Of a stretch of DNA of 64,000 nucleotides, positions 18,557-25,691 are shown piece after piece. The stretch spans positions 310,001-374,000 of the forward strand of contig NZ_JAPZSC010000001.1 in the NCBI RefSeq assembly GCF_027531545.1. Reading direction: 5' to 3'. The notes beneath the pieces were generated by a model, which was not told where the DNA came from, ran no database searches, and saw nothing but the letters and a program-made list of their open reading frames with translations. The translations under genes were made by a program, and so were the position numbers. Within the stretch, counting starts at the first letter, position 1, and the number at the start of each line of letters is the position of its first letter. The stretch is from Silanimonas sp. GTDB lineage: Bacteria > Pseudomonadota > Gammaproteobacteria > Xanthomonadales > Xanthomonadaceae.

Positions 18557-19054
18557 ATCGATGCGCTTGCGGATCGCCTCGATCTTGCGCAGCGCCGAAT
18601 CGATGAAGCTCTGGCCGCCGAAACCGGGGTTCACGCTCATCACCAGCACGAGGTCGAGGTTGTCCAGCGTGTAGTCGAGGACCTCGAGCGGCGTGGCCGG
18701 GTTCAGCACGAGGCCAGCCTGGCAGCCGTGGGACTTGATGAGCTGGATGGTGCGGTCGACGTGGCGGCTGGCTTCGGGATGGAAGCTGATCACCGACGCG
18801 CCGGCCTTGGCGAAGTCCGGGACGATGCGGTCGACCGGCTCGACCATCAGGTGCACGTCGATCGGCGCGGTGATGCCGTGCTTGCGCAGCGCTTCGCAGA
18901 CCAGCGGGCCGATGGTCAGGTTCGGCACGTAGTGGTTGTCCATCACGTCGAAGTGCACCCAGTCGGCGCCGGCCTTCAGCACGGCGTTCACCTCATCGCC
19001 GAGGCGGGCGAAGTCGGCGGAGAGGATGGACGGGGCGATGACGCAGTTCGACAT
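18380..19054 (-). CDS. rpe: Ribulose-phosphate 3-epimerase
   Basis: Predicted 224-residue TIM-barrel enzyme interconverting ribulose and xylulose 5-phosphate. Signature segments are [33 protein letters not shown] with the metal and catalytic residues, [21 protein letters not shown], and [11 protein letters not shown]. Length matches E. coli Rpe (225). It follows the J-domain gene by 49 bases on the same strand. Its 3' end is overlapped antisense by a doubtful ORF. Confidence 0.97.
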   Translation of the reverse strand: MSNCVIAPSILSADFARLGDEVNAVLKAGADWVHFDVMDNHYVPNLTIGPLVCEALRKHGITAPIDVHLMVEPVDRIVPDFAKAGASVISFHPEASRHVDRTIQLIKSHGCQAGLVLNPATPLEVLDYTLDNLDLVLVMSVNPGFGGQSFIDSALRKIEAIRKRIDSSGKPIRLEVDGGVKADNIGRIAAAGADTFVAGSAIFNAPDYAGVIAKMRAEVAAARG

Positions 19055-19103
19055 GGGAGTCCCGGGGACGACGCGGAGAAGATAGGAACGGCGTGGGCGG
19101 CGC

Positions 19104-19430
19104 TCAGCGCTCGCGTCGCCGCTGCTGGATGAGGTCGTAGGCGCGATTGATCTCGCGCAGTTTCTCGTCGGCCTGCGATCGGAGTTCAGGCGCCACGCCT
19201 TCGAGCTTGTCCGGGTGGTACTGCGACACCAGCCGCTGCCACGCGCGGCGGATGGTCTCGTCGTCGGCACTCGGGTCGACGTCGAGCACCATGTAGGGGT
19301 CCGGCCCGCCGCGGCGGAACCAGCCGCGGTCGAAGCCCATGCCGATCAGCGCGCCGAGCACGCCACCGGCGGGGTGCCGCAGGAGCAGCCAGCCGGCGAG
19401 GAAACCGAGGATCGTGCCGTACCAGCGCAT
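19104..19430 (-). CDS. Miniature membrane-anchored J-domain protein
   Basis: Predicted 108-residue co-chaperone. The N-terminus is a short hydrophobic segment ([28 protein letters not shown]) rich in small residues, as in DjlA. The C-terminal half is a complete J domain ([30 protein letters not shown]) with the HPD motif that stimulates DnaK. The central TerB-like domain of DjlA (about 270 residues in all) is absent, so this is a shortened DjlA-like layout. It starts one base after the cytochrome stop and precedes rpe. Membrane-localised DnaK recruitment is inferred. Confidence 0.85.
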   Translation of the reverse strand: MRWYGTILGFLAGWLLLRHPAGGVLGALIGMGFDRGWFRRGGPDPYMVLDVDPSADDETIRRAWQRLVSQYHPDKLEGVAPELRSQADEKLREINRAYDLIQQRRRER

Positions 19431-19431
19431 C

Positions 19432-19806
19432 TCAGCGCTCCGCCGGCGGGCGGAAGCCCGGCTGCGACGCATACCAGCGTGCGAGGGCCTCGATGTCGTC
19501 GGGCTGCAGCGCATTGCTGATGGCGTTCATCGCCGCTGCTTTGCGGCTGCCATCGCGGTAGGCGTTCAAGGCCAGCGCAAGGTAGGCCTCGTCTTGGCCA
19601 CCAAGATGCGGCGTGCCGGGCTGGCGCGCCGTGCCGTTCTCGCCGTGGCAGGCCACGCAGAGGCCGAGCTGGGGGGGCTTCGCCGCGGCCACAGGCGACG
19701 GCGCCGTGGCCGGCGGCAGGCGCGGCGAACCGGCCGGCGGGCTGGTCTGGGCGAGGGCCGCGGCCGGAAGGCCGAGGGCGATGGCGGCGACGAGGAGCGG
19801 CTTCAT
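19432..19806 (-). CDS. Periplasmic monohaem cytochrome c (c553/c4-like)
   Basis: Predicted 124-residue exported protein. Signal peptide (KPLLVAAIALGLPAAALAQ), then a Pro/Ala-rich linker, then a single class I cytochrome c domain with the haem site CVACH and a distal methionine (KAAAMNAISNAL). The segment HGENGTARQPGTPHLGGQ is typical of c553/c4 domains. It could pass electrons to the aa3 oxidase encoded at the right end of the window, but that is inference. The J-domain gene follows with a 1-base gap. Confidence 0.9.
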   Translation of the reverse strand: MKPLLVAAIALGLPAAALAQTSPPAGSPRLPPATAPSPVAAAKPPQLGLCVACHGENGTARQPGTPHLGGQDEAYLALALNAYRDGSRKAAAMNAISNALQPDDIEALARWYASQPGFRPPAER

Positions 19807-19887
19807 GGCGGCGGATTCTAGCCTGCGGGCCGTGAGCGCCGGAGCGCGCCGCTACAATGGCGGCTTCCCCGTGCCGCCCTGCCCGCC

Positions 19888-20796
19888 GTGTCGACGACCC
19901 TGCACACCTCGAACCTCGCCCTGCCCCTGCGCCACCGCGGCAAGGTGCGAGACGTCTACGACCTGCCGCCGGGCCCGGACGGCCGTGGCCGCCTGCTGAT
20001 GGTGGCCAGCGACCGGCTCTCGGCCTTCGACGTGGTGCTGCCCGACCCGATCCCCGGCAAAGGCGAGATGCTCTGCCAGATCTCGAACTTCTGGTTCGGC
20101 AAGACCGCCCACCTGATGCCGAACCACCTCACCGGCACCGACGTGGCCAGCGTACTGCCGCCCGGCACCGATGCCGCGCTGTACGCCAAGCGCGCGGTGG
20201 TGACGAAGGCACTGAAGCCACTCCCCGTGGAAGCCATCGCCCGCGGCTACCTGATCGGCAGCGGCTGGAAGGACTACCAGAAGACCGGCCAGGTCTGCGG
20301 CATCGCCTTGCCAACAGGCCTCAGGCAAGCAGAACGACTGCCGGAGCCGATCTTCACGCCAAGCACCAAGGCCGCCGTGGGCGACCACGACGAGAACGTG
20401 AGCTTCGATGCGGTGGTCGCCGCCATCGGCGGCGAACTCGCCGAGCGCGTCCGTGATGCCACGCTGGCGATCTACCGCTTCGCCGCGGCGTATGCGGCAG
20501 AGCGCGGCATCATCATCGCCGACACCAAGCTGGAGTTCGGCCTCGACGCCGACGGCACGCTGGTGGTGATGGACGAGATGCTCACGCCCGATTCGTCGCG
20601 CTTCTGGCCGGCGGACACGTACTCCGTCGGCACCAGCCCGCCGAGCTACGACAAGCAGTACGTGCGCGACCACCTCGAAACGCTGGACTGGAACAAGACC
20701 GCGCCCGGTCCGTCGCTGCCGGCCGAAGTGATTTCTGTCACGCGCGCCAAGTACGCCGAAGCGCTGCAGCGCCTCGCCGGAATCTCCATCGACTGA
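19888..20796 (+). CDS. purC: Phosphoribosylaminoimidazole-succinocarboxamide synthase
   Basis: Predicted 302-residue SAICAR synthetase of purine synthesis. It belongs to the longer bacterial/yeast-like class: [13 protein letters not shown] at the nucleotide loop, [42 protein letters not shown] and the [13 protein letters not shown] active-site segment are all present. The GTG start at 19888 begins the conserved region ([13 protein letters not shown]); no clear Shine-Dalgarno is visible. It is divergent from the cytochrome c gene with an 81-base gap and is followed by the Mpo1-like gene at 23 bases. Confidence 0.96.
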   Translation: MSTTLHTSNLALPLRHRGKVRDVYDLPPGPDGRGRLLMVASDRLSAFDVVLPDPIPGKGEMLCQISNFWFGKTAHLMPNHLTGTDVASVLPPGTDAALYAKRAVVTKALKPLPVEAIARGYLIGSGWKDYQKTGQVCGIALPTGLRQAERLPEPIFTPSTKAAVGDHDENVSFDAVVAAIGGELAERVRDATLAIYRFAAAYAAERGIIIADTKLEFGLDADGTLVVMDEMLTPDSSRFWPADTYSVGTSPPSYDKQYVRDHLETLDWNKTAPGPSLPAEVISVTRAKYAEALQRLAGISID

Positions 20797-20819
20797 ACCA
20801 GCGCCTCGAGGACACGCCC

Positions 20820-21284
20820 ATGAGCCGCCTGCACACCCTGCTCGAGCACTACGGCCGCGACCACGAGAACGCGACGAACCAGACGATCCACCTTGTCTGC
20901 GTCCCGCTGATCCTGTGGTCGATCATCGCGATGGTGTGGACGATCCCGGTGCCCGGCACCTGGTTCCAGCCCGGCGCGTTCGCCGGCTTCCTGATGGCGA
21001 TCCTCGCCGCGTGGTACTTCCGCGGCTCGCGCACGCTGGGCCTCGGCGCGGCGGTCACCTTCGTCGGTGCCGGCGCGCTGTGCTGGTTCCTCGCCAACGC
21101 CATCGGCATGCGCGGGCTGTTGATCACCGCTATCGTCGTGTTCGTCGCGGCGTGGATCGGGCAATTCATCGGCCATCGCATCGAGGGCAAGCGCCCGAGT
21201 TTCTTCACCGACCTCGTCTACCTGCTGGTCGGCCCGGCGTGGACGCTCTCGAAGCTCTACCGCCGCGTCGGCATTCCCTATTGA
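20820..21284 (+). CDS. Mpo1/YGL010w-like (DUF962) membrane protein
   Basis: Predicted 154-residue membrane protein with about four helices. It has the family's His/Asn pattern at the N-terminus (HYGRDHENATNQTIHLVCVP) and the C-terminal IGQFIGHRIEGKRPSF. The yeast member Mpo1 is an iron-dependent dioxygenase for 2-hydroxy fatty acids; the same chemistry here is inferred from the conserved histidines. Its stop overlaps the TTG start of the next gene (TTGA). Confidence 0.9.
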   Translation: MSRLHTLLEHYGRDHENATNQTIHLVCVPLILWSIIAMVWTIPVPGTWFQPGAFAGFLMAILAAWYFRGSRTLGLGAAVTFVGAGALCWFLANAIGMRGLLITAIVVFVAAWIGQFIGHRIEGKRPSFFTDLVYLLVGPAWTLSKLYRRVGIPY

Positions 21285-22171
21285 ACGCCCTTCCTCCGCG
21301 CGACATCGGCCTGGTCGCGATCGTCTGCGTCGTCTGGGCGATCAACTTCCTCACCTCGGCCTACGCGCTGCAGGAGTTCCCGCCGCTGCTGTTCACCGGC
21401 CTGCGCATGGCGCTGCTGGCCGCGGTGCTGTGGCCTTTCCTGAAGCCTCCCGCGCCCGGGCAGTGGCCGCGCCTTCTCGGCATCAGCGTAGGCCTGGGCG
21501 TGGTGCACTTTGGCCTGAGCTTCTGGGCGCTGAAGCTGGCCGGCGACCTGTCGTCGGTAGCCATCGTGATGCAGAGCTATGTGCCGATGTCGGCGCTGCT
21601 GGCGTGGTGGCTGCTCGGTGAACGGTTCGCGTGGCGGACGGGGTTGGCCATCGCCGTGAGCTTCGCCGGCGTGCTGGTGCTCGGCTTCGACCCACTGGTG
21701 CTCGACCGTCCGGCGTCCCTGCTGCTGATGCTGTGCTCGGCGGGCTTCCTCGCCCTGGCCACCGTGATGATGCGCGGCCTGCAGGGGCAGACACCCTGGA
21801 GCCAGCAGGGCTGGCTCGCCCTGATCAGCGTCGGCCCCCTGCTCGGCCTGTCGTTCCTCGTCGAAGGGCCGCTGACGCAAAGCCTGGCCGGCGGCACCTG
21901 GATCGGCTGGAGCGGCGTGGCCTACTCGGCCTTGGTCTCGTCCCTGCTGGGGCACGGGCTCTACTACGTGCTGGTGCAGCGCCACCCGGTGGCCCAGGTC
22001 ACGCCGTGGTTGTTGCTGGCTCCGGTGCTGGCCATCGGGCTCGGCGTGGCCTTCTGGGGCGACCGGCCCGGCCCGAAGCTCTGGATCGGCGGCGCGATGG
22101 TGCTGGGCGGCGTCCTGGCCATCGCCCTGCGCAGTTGGCAGAAGTCGCGGCAGACCGTCGCCCGCGCCTGA
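21281..22171 (+). CDS. EamA-family drug/metabolite transporter
   Basis: Predicted 296-residue protein with ten hydrophobic helices forming two EamA repeats (first about 8-135, second about 150-285). Helix sequences such as VCVVWAINFLTSAYALQEFPPLLFTG and the SSVAIVMQSYVPMSALLAWWLLGERF turn are typical. The TTG at 21281 overlaps the stop of the Mpo1-like gene by four bases and gives the full first helix; no ATG exists early enough. Substrate unknown; many relatives export amino acids or purines. Confidence 0.9.
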   Translation: MNALPPRDIGLVAIVCVVWAINFLTSAYALQEFPPLLFTGLRMALLAAVLWPFLKPPAPGQWPRLLGISVGLGVVHFGLSFWALKLAGDLSSVAIVMQSYVPMSALLAWWLLGERFAWRTGLAIAVSFAGVLVLGFDPLVLDRPASLLLMLCSAGFLALATVMMRGLQGQTPWSQQGWLALISVGPLLGLSFLVEGPLTQSLAGGTWIGWSGVAYSALVSSLLGHGLYYVLVQRHPVAQVTPWLLLAPVLAIGLGVAFWGDRPGPKLWIGGAMVLGGVLAIALRSWQKSRQTVARA

Positions 22172-22381
22172 TCGACCGGTAGCCGCAGGCCGCCGGCGAT
22201 TCACCGTCGTTTCACGCCACGCTGACAACACTATCGCCACGACTGCGGGCCCCTCTGGTCATGCGTGATGCATGGCGATGTCGGAGTCGTTCATCGATCC
22301 ACCGGCCCGCCGCACGGACGCTCCACGCCTCGCACCGAGGCCGGGCATCGATGACCCATCGACCTGCCTTCGGAGTAACTC

Positions 22382-23431
22382 ATGGAACTGTTGACCGGCC
22401 TCTGGCTGGGTATGCCTATTTGGGTGTGGCTCGCCTTCCTCGGCGCCGTCCTCGCCATCCTCGTCTTCGATCTCGGCGTCCTGCACAAGGAAGCCCACGA
22501 GATCGGCGTCAAGGAAAGCCTGTGGATGTCGGCGCTCTACATCGGCCTGGGCCTGCTGTGGGCCGTCGCCGTGTGGTTCATCTACTACAACTACGGTGGC
22601 GACAAGGCCATCGACCCGCAGATCGCGAACCTACCCACGCCCGACGCAAAAGCCTGGGAAGCCGTCAAGCTGTACATGACCGGCTACCTCGTCGAGAAGG
22701 CGCTGGCGATGGACAACGTGTTCGTCATCTCGATGATCTTCACGTACTTCGCCGTGCCGCGCATCTACCAGCATCGCGTGCTGTTCTGGGGCATCCTCGG
22801 CGTGATCGTGCTGCGCGCGATCATGATCGGCCTCGGCGCCGCGCTGGTGATGAACTTCTCGTGGATCCTCTACGTCTTCGCAGTGATCCTGATCGCCACC
22901 GGCGTGAAGATGCTCTACGCGATCGACGACGAGCCGGACATCGCGAACAACTTCGCCCTGAACTTCCTGAAGAAGCGCATGCGCCTGACGCAGGAGCTGC
23001 ACGGCGAGAAGTTCTTCGTGAAGCAGCCCGACACGACGACCGGCAAGCTGATGTGGTTCGCCACCCCGCTGTTCCTCTGCCTCGTGCTGGTCGAGATCGC
23101 CGACGTGGTGTTCGCGATCGACTCGGTGCCGGCGATCTTCGCGATCACCCCGGACCCGTTCATCGTCTACACCTCGAACATCTTCGCGATCCTCGGCCTG
23201 CGCGCCCTGTACTTCGCGCTGGCGGCGATGGTCCATCGCTTCCACTACCTGAAGTACGCGCTGGCCTTCGTGCTGATCTTCATCGGCGGCAAGATCTTCC
23301 TCGGCGACTGGCTGTTCGACGGCAAGGTGCCGGCCGAGATCAGCCTCGGCGTCACCTTCGGCCTGCTGTTCGGCGGCGTCGTCTACTCGCTGTGGAAGTC
23401 GCGCGACCAGGCGCCCACCCCGCAAGCCTGA
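22382..23431 (+). CDS. TerC/Alx family metal exporter
   Basis: Predicted 349-residue membrane protein with about nine helices. The two acidic family motifs are present: EKALAMDNVFVISMIF and EIADVVFAIDSVPAIFAIT. Such proteins export Mn2+ or support membrane protein metalation; E. coli Alx is the closest named relative by layout. A Shine-Dalgarno (GGAG) precedes the ATG. The 210-base upstream region shows no recognisable yybP-ykoY Mn riboswitch. A strong terminator follows. Confidence 0.92.
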   Translation: MELLTGLWLGMPIWVWLAFLGAVLAILVFDLGVLHKEAHEIGVKESLWMSALYIGLGLLWAVAVWFIYYNYGGDKAIDPQIANLPTPDAKAWEAVKLYMTGYLVEKALAMDNVFVISMIFTYFAVPRIYQHRVLFWGILGVIVLRAIMIGLGAALVMNFSWILYVFAVILIATGVKMLYAIDDEPDIANNFALNFLKKRMRLTQELHGEKFFVKQPDTTTGKLMWFATPLFLCLVLVEIADVVFAIDSVPAIFAITPDPFIVYTSNIFAILGLRALYFALAAMVHRFHYLKYALAFVLIFIGGKIFLGDWLFDGKVPAEISLGVTFGLLFGGVVYSLWKSRDQAPTPQA

Positions 23432-23450
23432 GCCCGGCCCAGCGCCCTCG

Positions 23451-23480
23451 AGAAGCCCGCATCCGTGCGGGCTTCTTTTT
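23451..23480 (+). terminator. Rho-independent terminator after terC-like gene
   Basis: AGAAGCCCGC and GCGGGCTTCT form a perfect ten-pair stem around a six-base loop, followed directly by TTTT. Confidence 0.93.
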
Positions 23481-23495
23481 GACACGGAGTTCCCC

Positions 23496-25286
23496 ATGAA
23501 CACCCTCGACCCCACGATCCCGGTCCGACGCCGCGGCGTGCTCGACTGGATCGAATGGCTCGGCAACAAGCTGCCCGAGCCGGCCCTGCTGTTCGCCCTG
23601 CTCGCCTTCGTCGTGGTGCTGCTCTCGGCGCTCGGTTCGGCGCTGGAGTGGCAGGTGCAGCCGGTGAAGCCGGTGCTGGAGACGCAGGCCGTGCTGCAGG
23701 CCGACGGCAGCACGCTGCAGCAGCCGGTGCTCGACGCGAGCGGCCGCCCCGTTCTGGACCTCGTCGCCAGCGGCGCGCCGATCCAGCCGCGCTCGCTGCT
23801 CACCGCCGACGGCATCTACTGGATGCTGTCCTCGGCGCTGCGCAACTTCGCGCAGATGCCCGCGCTGCCGCTGATCTTTGTGGCCATGCTGGGCATCGGC
23901 CTCGCGGAGAAGTTCGGCTTCTTCTCGGCGCTGATGCGCAGCCTCGCCCTGCTGACGCCGAAGCGGCTGCTCACGCCGGCGGTCGTGATGCTGGGCGCCA
24001 CGGCCTCGGTGGCTTCCGACGCGGGCTACATCATCCTGCCGCCGCTGGCGGCGGCGCTCTACCTCGCGGTCGGCCGGCACCCCATCGCCGGCATGGCCGC
24101 GGCCTTCGCCGGCGTGGCCGGAGGCTTTGGCGCTGGCTTCTTCCCCAACGGCAGCGACGGTGTGCTGACCGGCTTCGCGCAGGATGCAGCGCGGGTGATC
24201 GACCCGGACTACTCCGTGTCGATCCTGCACAACTACTTCTTCAAGGTCGGCTCGGTGTTCACGGTGATGGCCGCCGGCTGGTTCGTCACCGACGTGATCG
24301 TCGAGCCGCGGCTCGAACGCCAGCATCCCGGCGACAAGGTCGGCGCCGCCGACGACACGGCGGCCTCGATGGCGCTCTCGCCCACCGAGCGTCGCGGCCT
24401 GAAGATGGCGCTGGCGGCGGTGGTGGTCGGCCTCGGCCTGCTGGCGACGGCGGTGCTGGTGCCGGGCATGCCCCTGCACGGCGACGGCAAGCCCACGCTG
24501 CCGAATGGGCGCGCCCTCACGCAGACCTCGGTGCAAGTGCTGCCGGCCGGCGTCGACGCCCCCGCCGATGCAGTGGTGCTCGCCACCGAGCCGCTCACCG
24601 TCATCGCGGAAGGCGCGCCGCGTCTCGTCGAGTCGCCGGGCCCGCGCTGGTCGCACGTGATCGTGCCGGTGATCGTCATCCTGTTCCTGCTGCCCGGCCT
24701 CGCCTACGGCGTCGCCACCGGCACGCTGCGCGGCCAGCAGGACCTCGCCGACGCCTTGAACCACGGCATCCGAAGCATCGTCCCGGTGCTGGTGATGCTG
24801 TTCTTCCTCGCCCAGTTCGTAGCCTACATGGGCTACAGCGGCCTCGACCGCATGCTCGCCTACGCCGGTGGCAGCCTGCTGTTCAACGCCGACCTGCCGA
24901 TCCCGCTGCTGGTCGTCGCCTTCGTGCTGGTGGTGGTGTTCGGCGATTTCGCGATGAGCGGCATGCTGAGCAAGTTCGGCGTGCTCGCACCGATCTTCAT
25001 CCCGATGTTCATGATCGTCGGCATGAGCCCGGAGCTCACGACGGCGGCCTACCGCATCGGCGATTCGGTGGTGAACATCGTGACGCCGCTCAACAGCTAC
25101 CTGCTGATCATCCTCGCGGTGTTCCAGAAGTACCGTCCGAAAGCCGGCCTCGGCACGCTGATCGCGCTCATGGTGCCGTACTCGATCGTCATCGGCCTGG
25201 TATGGACGGCGATGCTGGTGGCGTGGGTGCTCACCGGTGCGCCGCTGGGGCCGGAGTCGCCGCTCTACTACGTGCCGGGGGGGTAA
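23496..25286 (+). CDS. AbgT-family transporter
   Basis: Predicted 596-residue inner-membrane protein of the AbgT family (p-aminobenzoyl-glutamate uptake in E. coli; sulfonamide export in MtrF and YdaH). The core motifs are seen: FVAMLGIGLAEKFGFFSALM, the re-entrant loop ATASVASDAGYIILPPLAA, FAQFVAYMGYSGLDRML-like helix, and the second loop IGDSVVNIVTPLNSYL. It is longer than usual (about 510) because of two soluble insertions, at about 52-105 and 325-385. The first contains three loose VLxxxG repeats. Function may be uptake or efflux. Confidence 0.92.
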   Translation: MNTLDPTIPVRRRGVLDWIEWLGNKLPEPALLFALLAFVVVLLSALGSALEWQVQPVKPVLETQAVLQADGSTLQQPVLDASGRPVLDLVASGAPIQPRSLLTADGIYWMLSSALRNFAQMPALPLIFVAMLGIGLAEKFGFFSALMRSLALLTPKRLLTPAVVMLGATASVASDAGYIILPPLAAALYLAVGRHPIAGMAAAFAGVAGGFGAGFFPNGSDGVLTGFAQDAARVIDPDYSVSILHNYFFKVGSVFTVMAAGWFVTDVIVEPRLERQHPGDKVGAADDTAASMALSPTERRGLKMALAAVVVGLGLLATAVLVPGMPLHGDGKPTLPNGRALTQTSVQVLPAGVDAPADAVVLATEPLTVIAEGAPRLVESPGPRWSHVIVPVIVILFLLPGLAYGVATGTLRGQQDLADALNHGIRSIVPVLVMLFFLAQFVAYMGYSGLDRMLAYAGGSLLFNADLPIPLLVVAFVLVVVFGDFAMSGMLSKFGVLAPIFIPMFMIVGMSPELTTAAYRIGDSVVNIVTPLNSYLLIILAVFQKYRPKAGLGTLIALMVPYSIVIGLVWTAMLVAWVLTGAPLGPESPLYYVPGG

Positions 25287-25564
25287 CGGCCGAACGCCGC
25301 ACCCCAGTCCCGCATCGCCTGAATGGTCGACGGATCGGCATCAATCGCTTCGACTTGCTCGAACGAAAGAATCACGCGTTTTGCATCGCCGCTGAGGCAG
25401 CGAAGCTTGATCGCTCCATACTGGGCCTCCAGTCCTGACACCACCACGACCGCCGCACCGACCTCGTCGGCGCGGCGGGCATGGAAGGGGAAGCGCATGT
25501 CCGCCGTCAGGCGTTGCCACCATCCACGCAACGCGTCATCGCGATCCTGGTCCTGGTAAGCCAT
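25268..25564 (-). CDS. Small protein, possibly CcbP-like calcium-binding
   Basis: Predicted 98-residue soluble acidic protein (YQDQDRDDALRGWWQRL start). The pattern GWWQRLTADMRFPFHARR, a hydrophobic strand pair (GAAVVVVSGLE, YGAIKLRCL) and VEAIDAD resembles the layout of the cyanobacterial calcium-binding protein CcbP, but the match is from memory and weak. The start could also be a GTG at 25594. It is convergent with the AbgT gene, overlapping its stop by 19 bases. Confidence 0.55.
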   Translation of the reverse strand: MAYQDQDRDDALRGWWQRLTADMRFPFHARRADEVGAAVVVVSGLEAQYGAIKLRCLSGDAKRVILSFEQVEAIDADPSTIQAMRDWGAAFGRYPPGT

Positions 25565-25616
25565 GGCGCTCGCAACACTCCTTTCGTTCCGCACGGCGGT
25601 CTTTCGCGAAGTGACA

Positions 25617-25636
25617 AAGGGGCCTCGCGGCCCCTT
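25617..25636. terminator. Hairpin, likely terminator of the RND operon
   Basis: AAGGGGCC-TCGC-GGCCCCTT is a perfect 8 bp stem. It lies between the small protein gene and the MMPL gene end. Read on the minus strand it is followed by TTTGTC, weak as a U-tract; on the plus strand by CGTCTTT. Confidence 0.5.
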
Positions 25637-25650
25637 CGTCTTTGCATCGA

Positions 25651-25666
25651 CCCGCCTCGCGGCGGG
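25651..25666. terminator. Second hairpin downstream of the RND operon
   Basis: CCCGCC-TCGC-GGCGGG, 6 bp stem with the same TCGC loop as the neighbouring hairpin 14 bases away. On the plus strand it is followed by CTTTGG. Part of the 3' region of the MMPL operon. Confidence 0.4.
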
Positions 25667-25691
25667 CTTTGGCCCCGGGTAGCGCCGCGGC

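Noticed and set aside
22172-22381. yybP-ykoY (Mn2+) riboswitch upstream of the TerC/Alx gene
   Set aside because: The 210 bases lack the conserved paired loops of this riboswitch class; only a ribosome-binding site near the ATG is clear.
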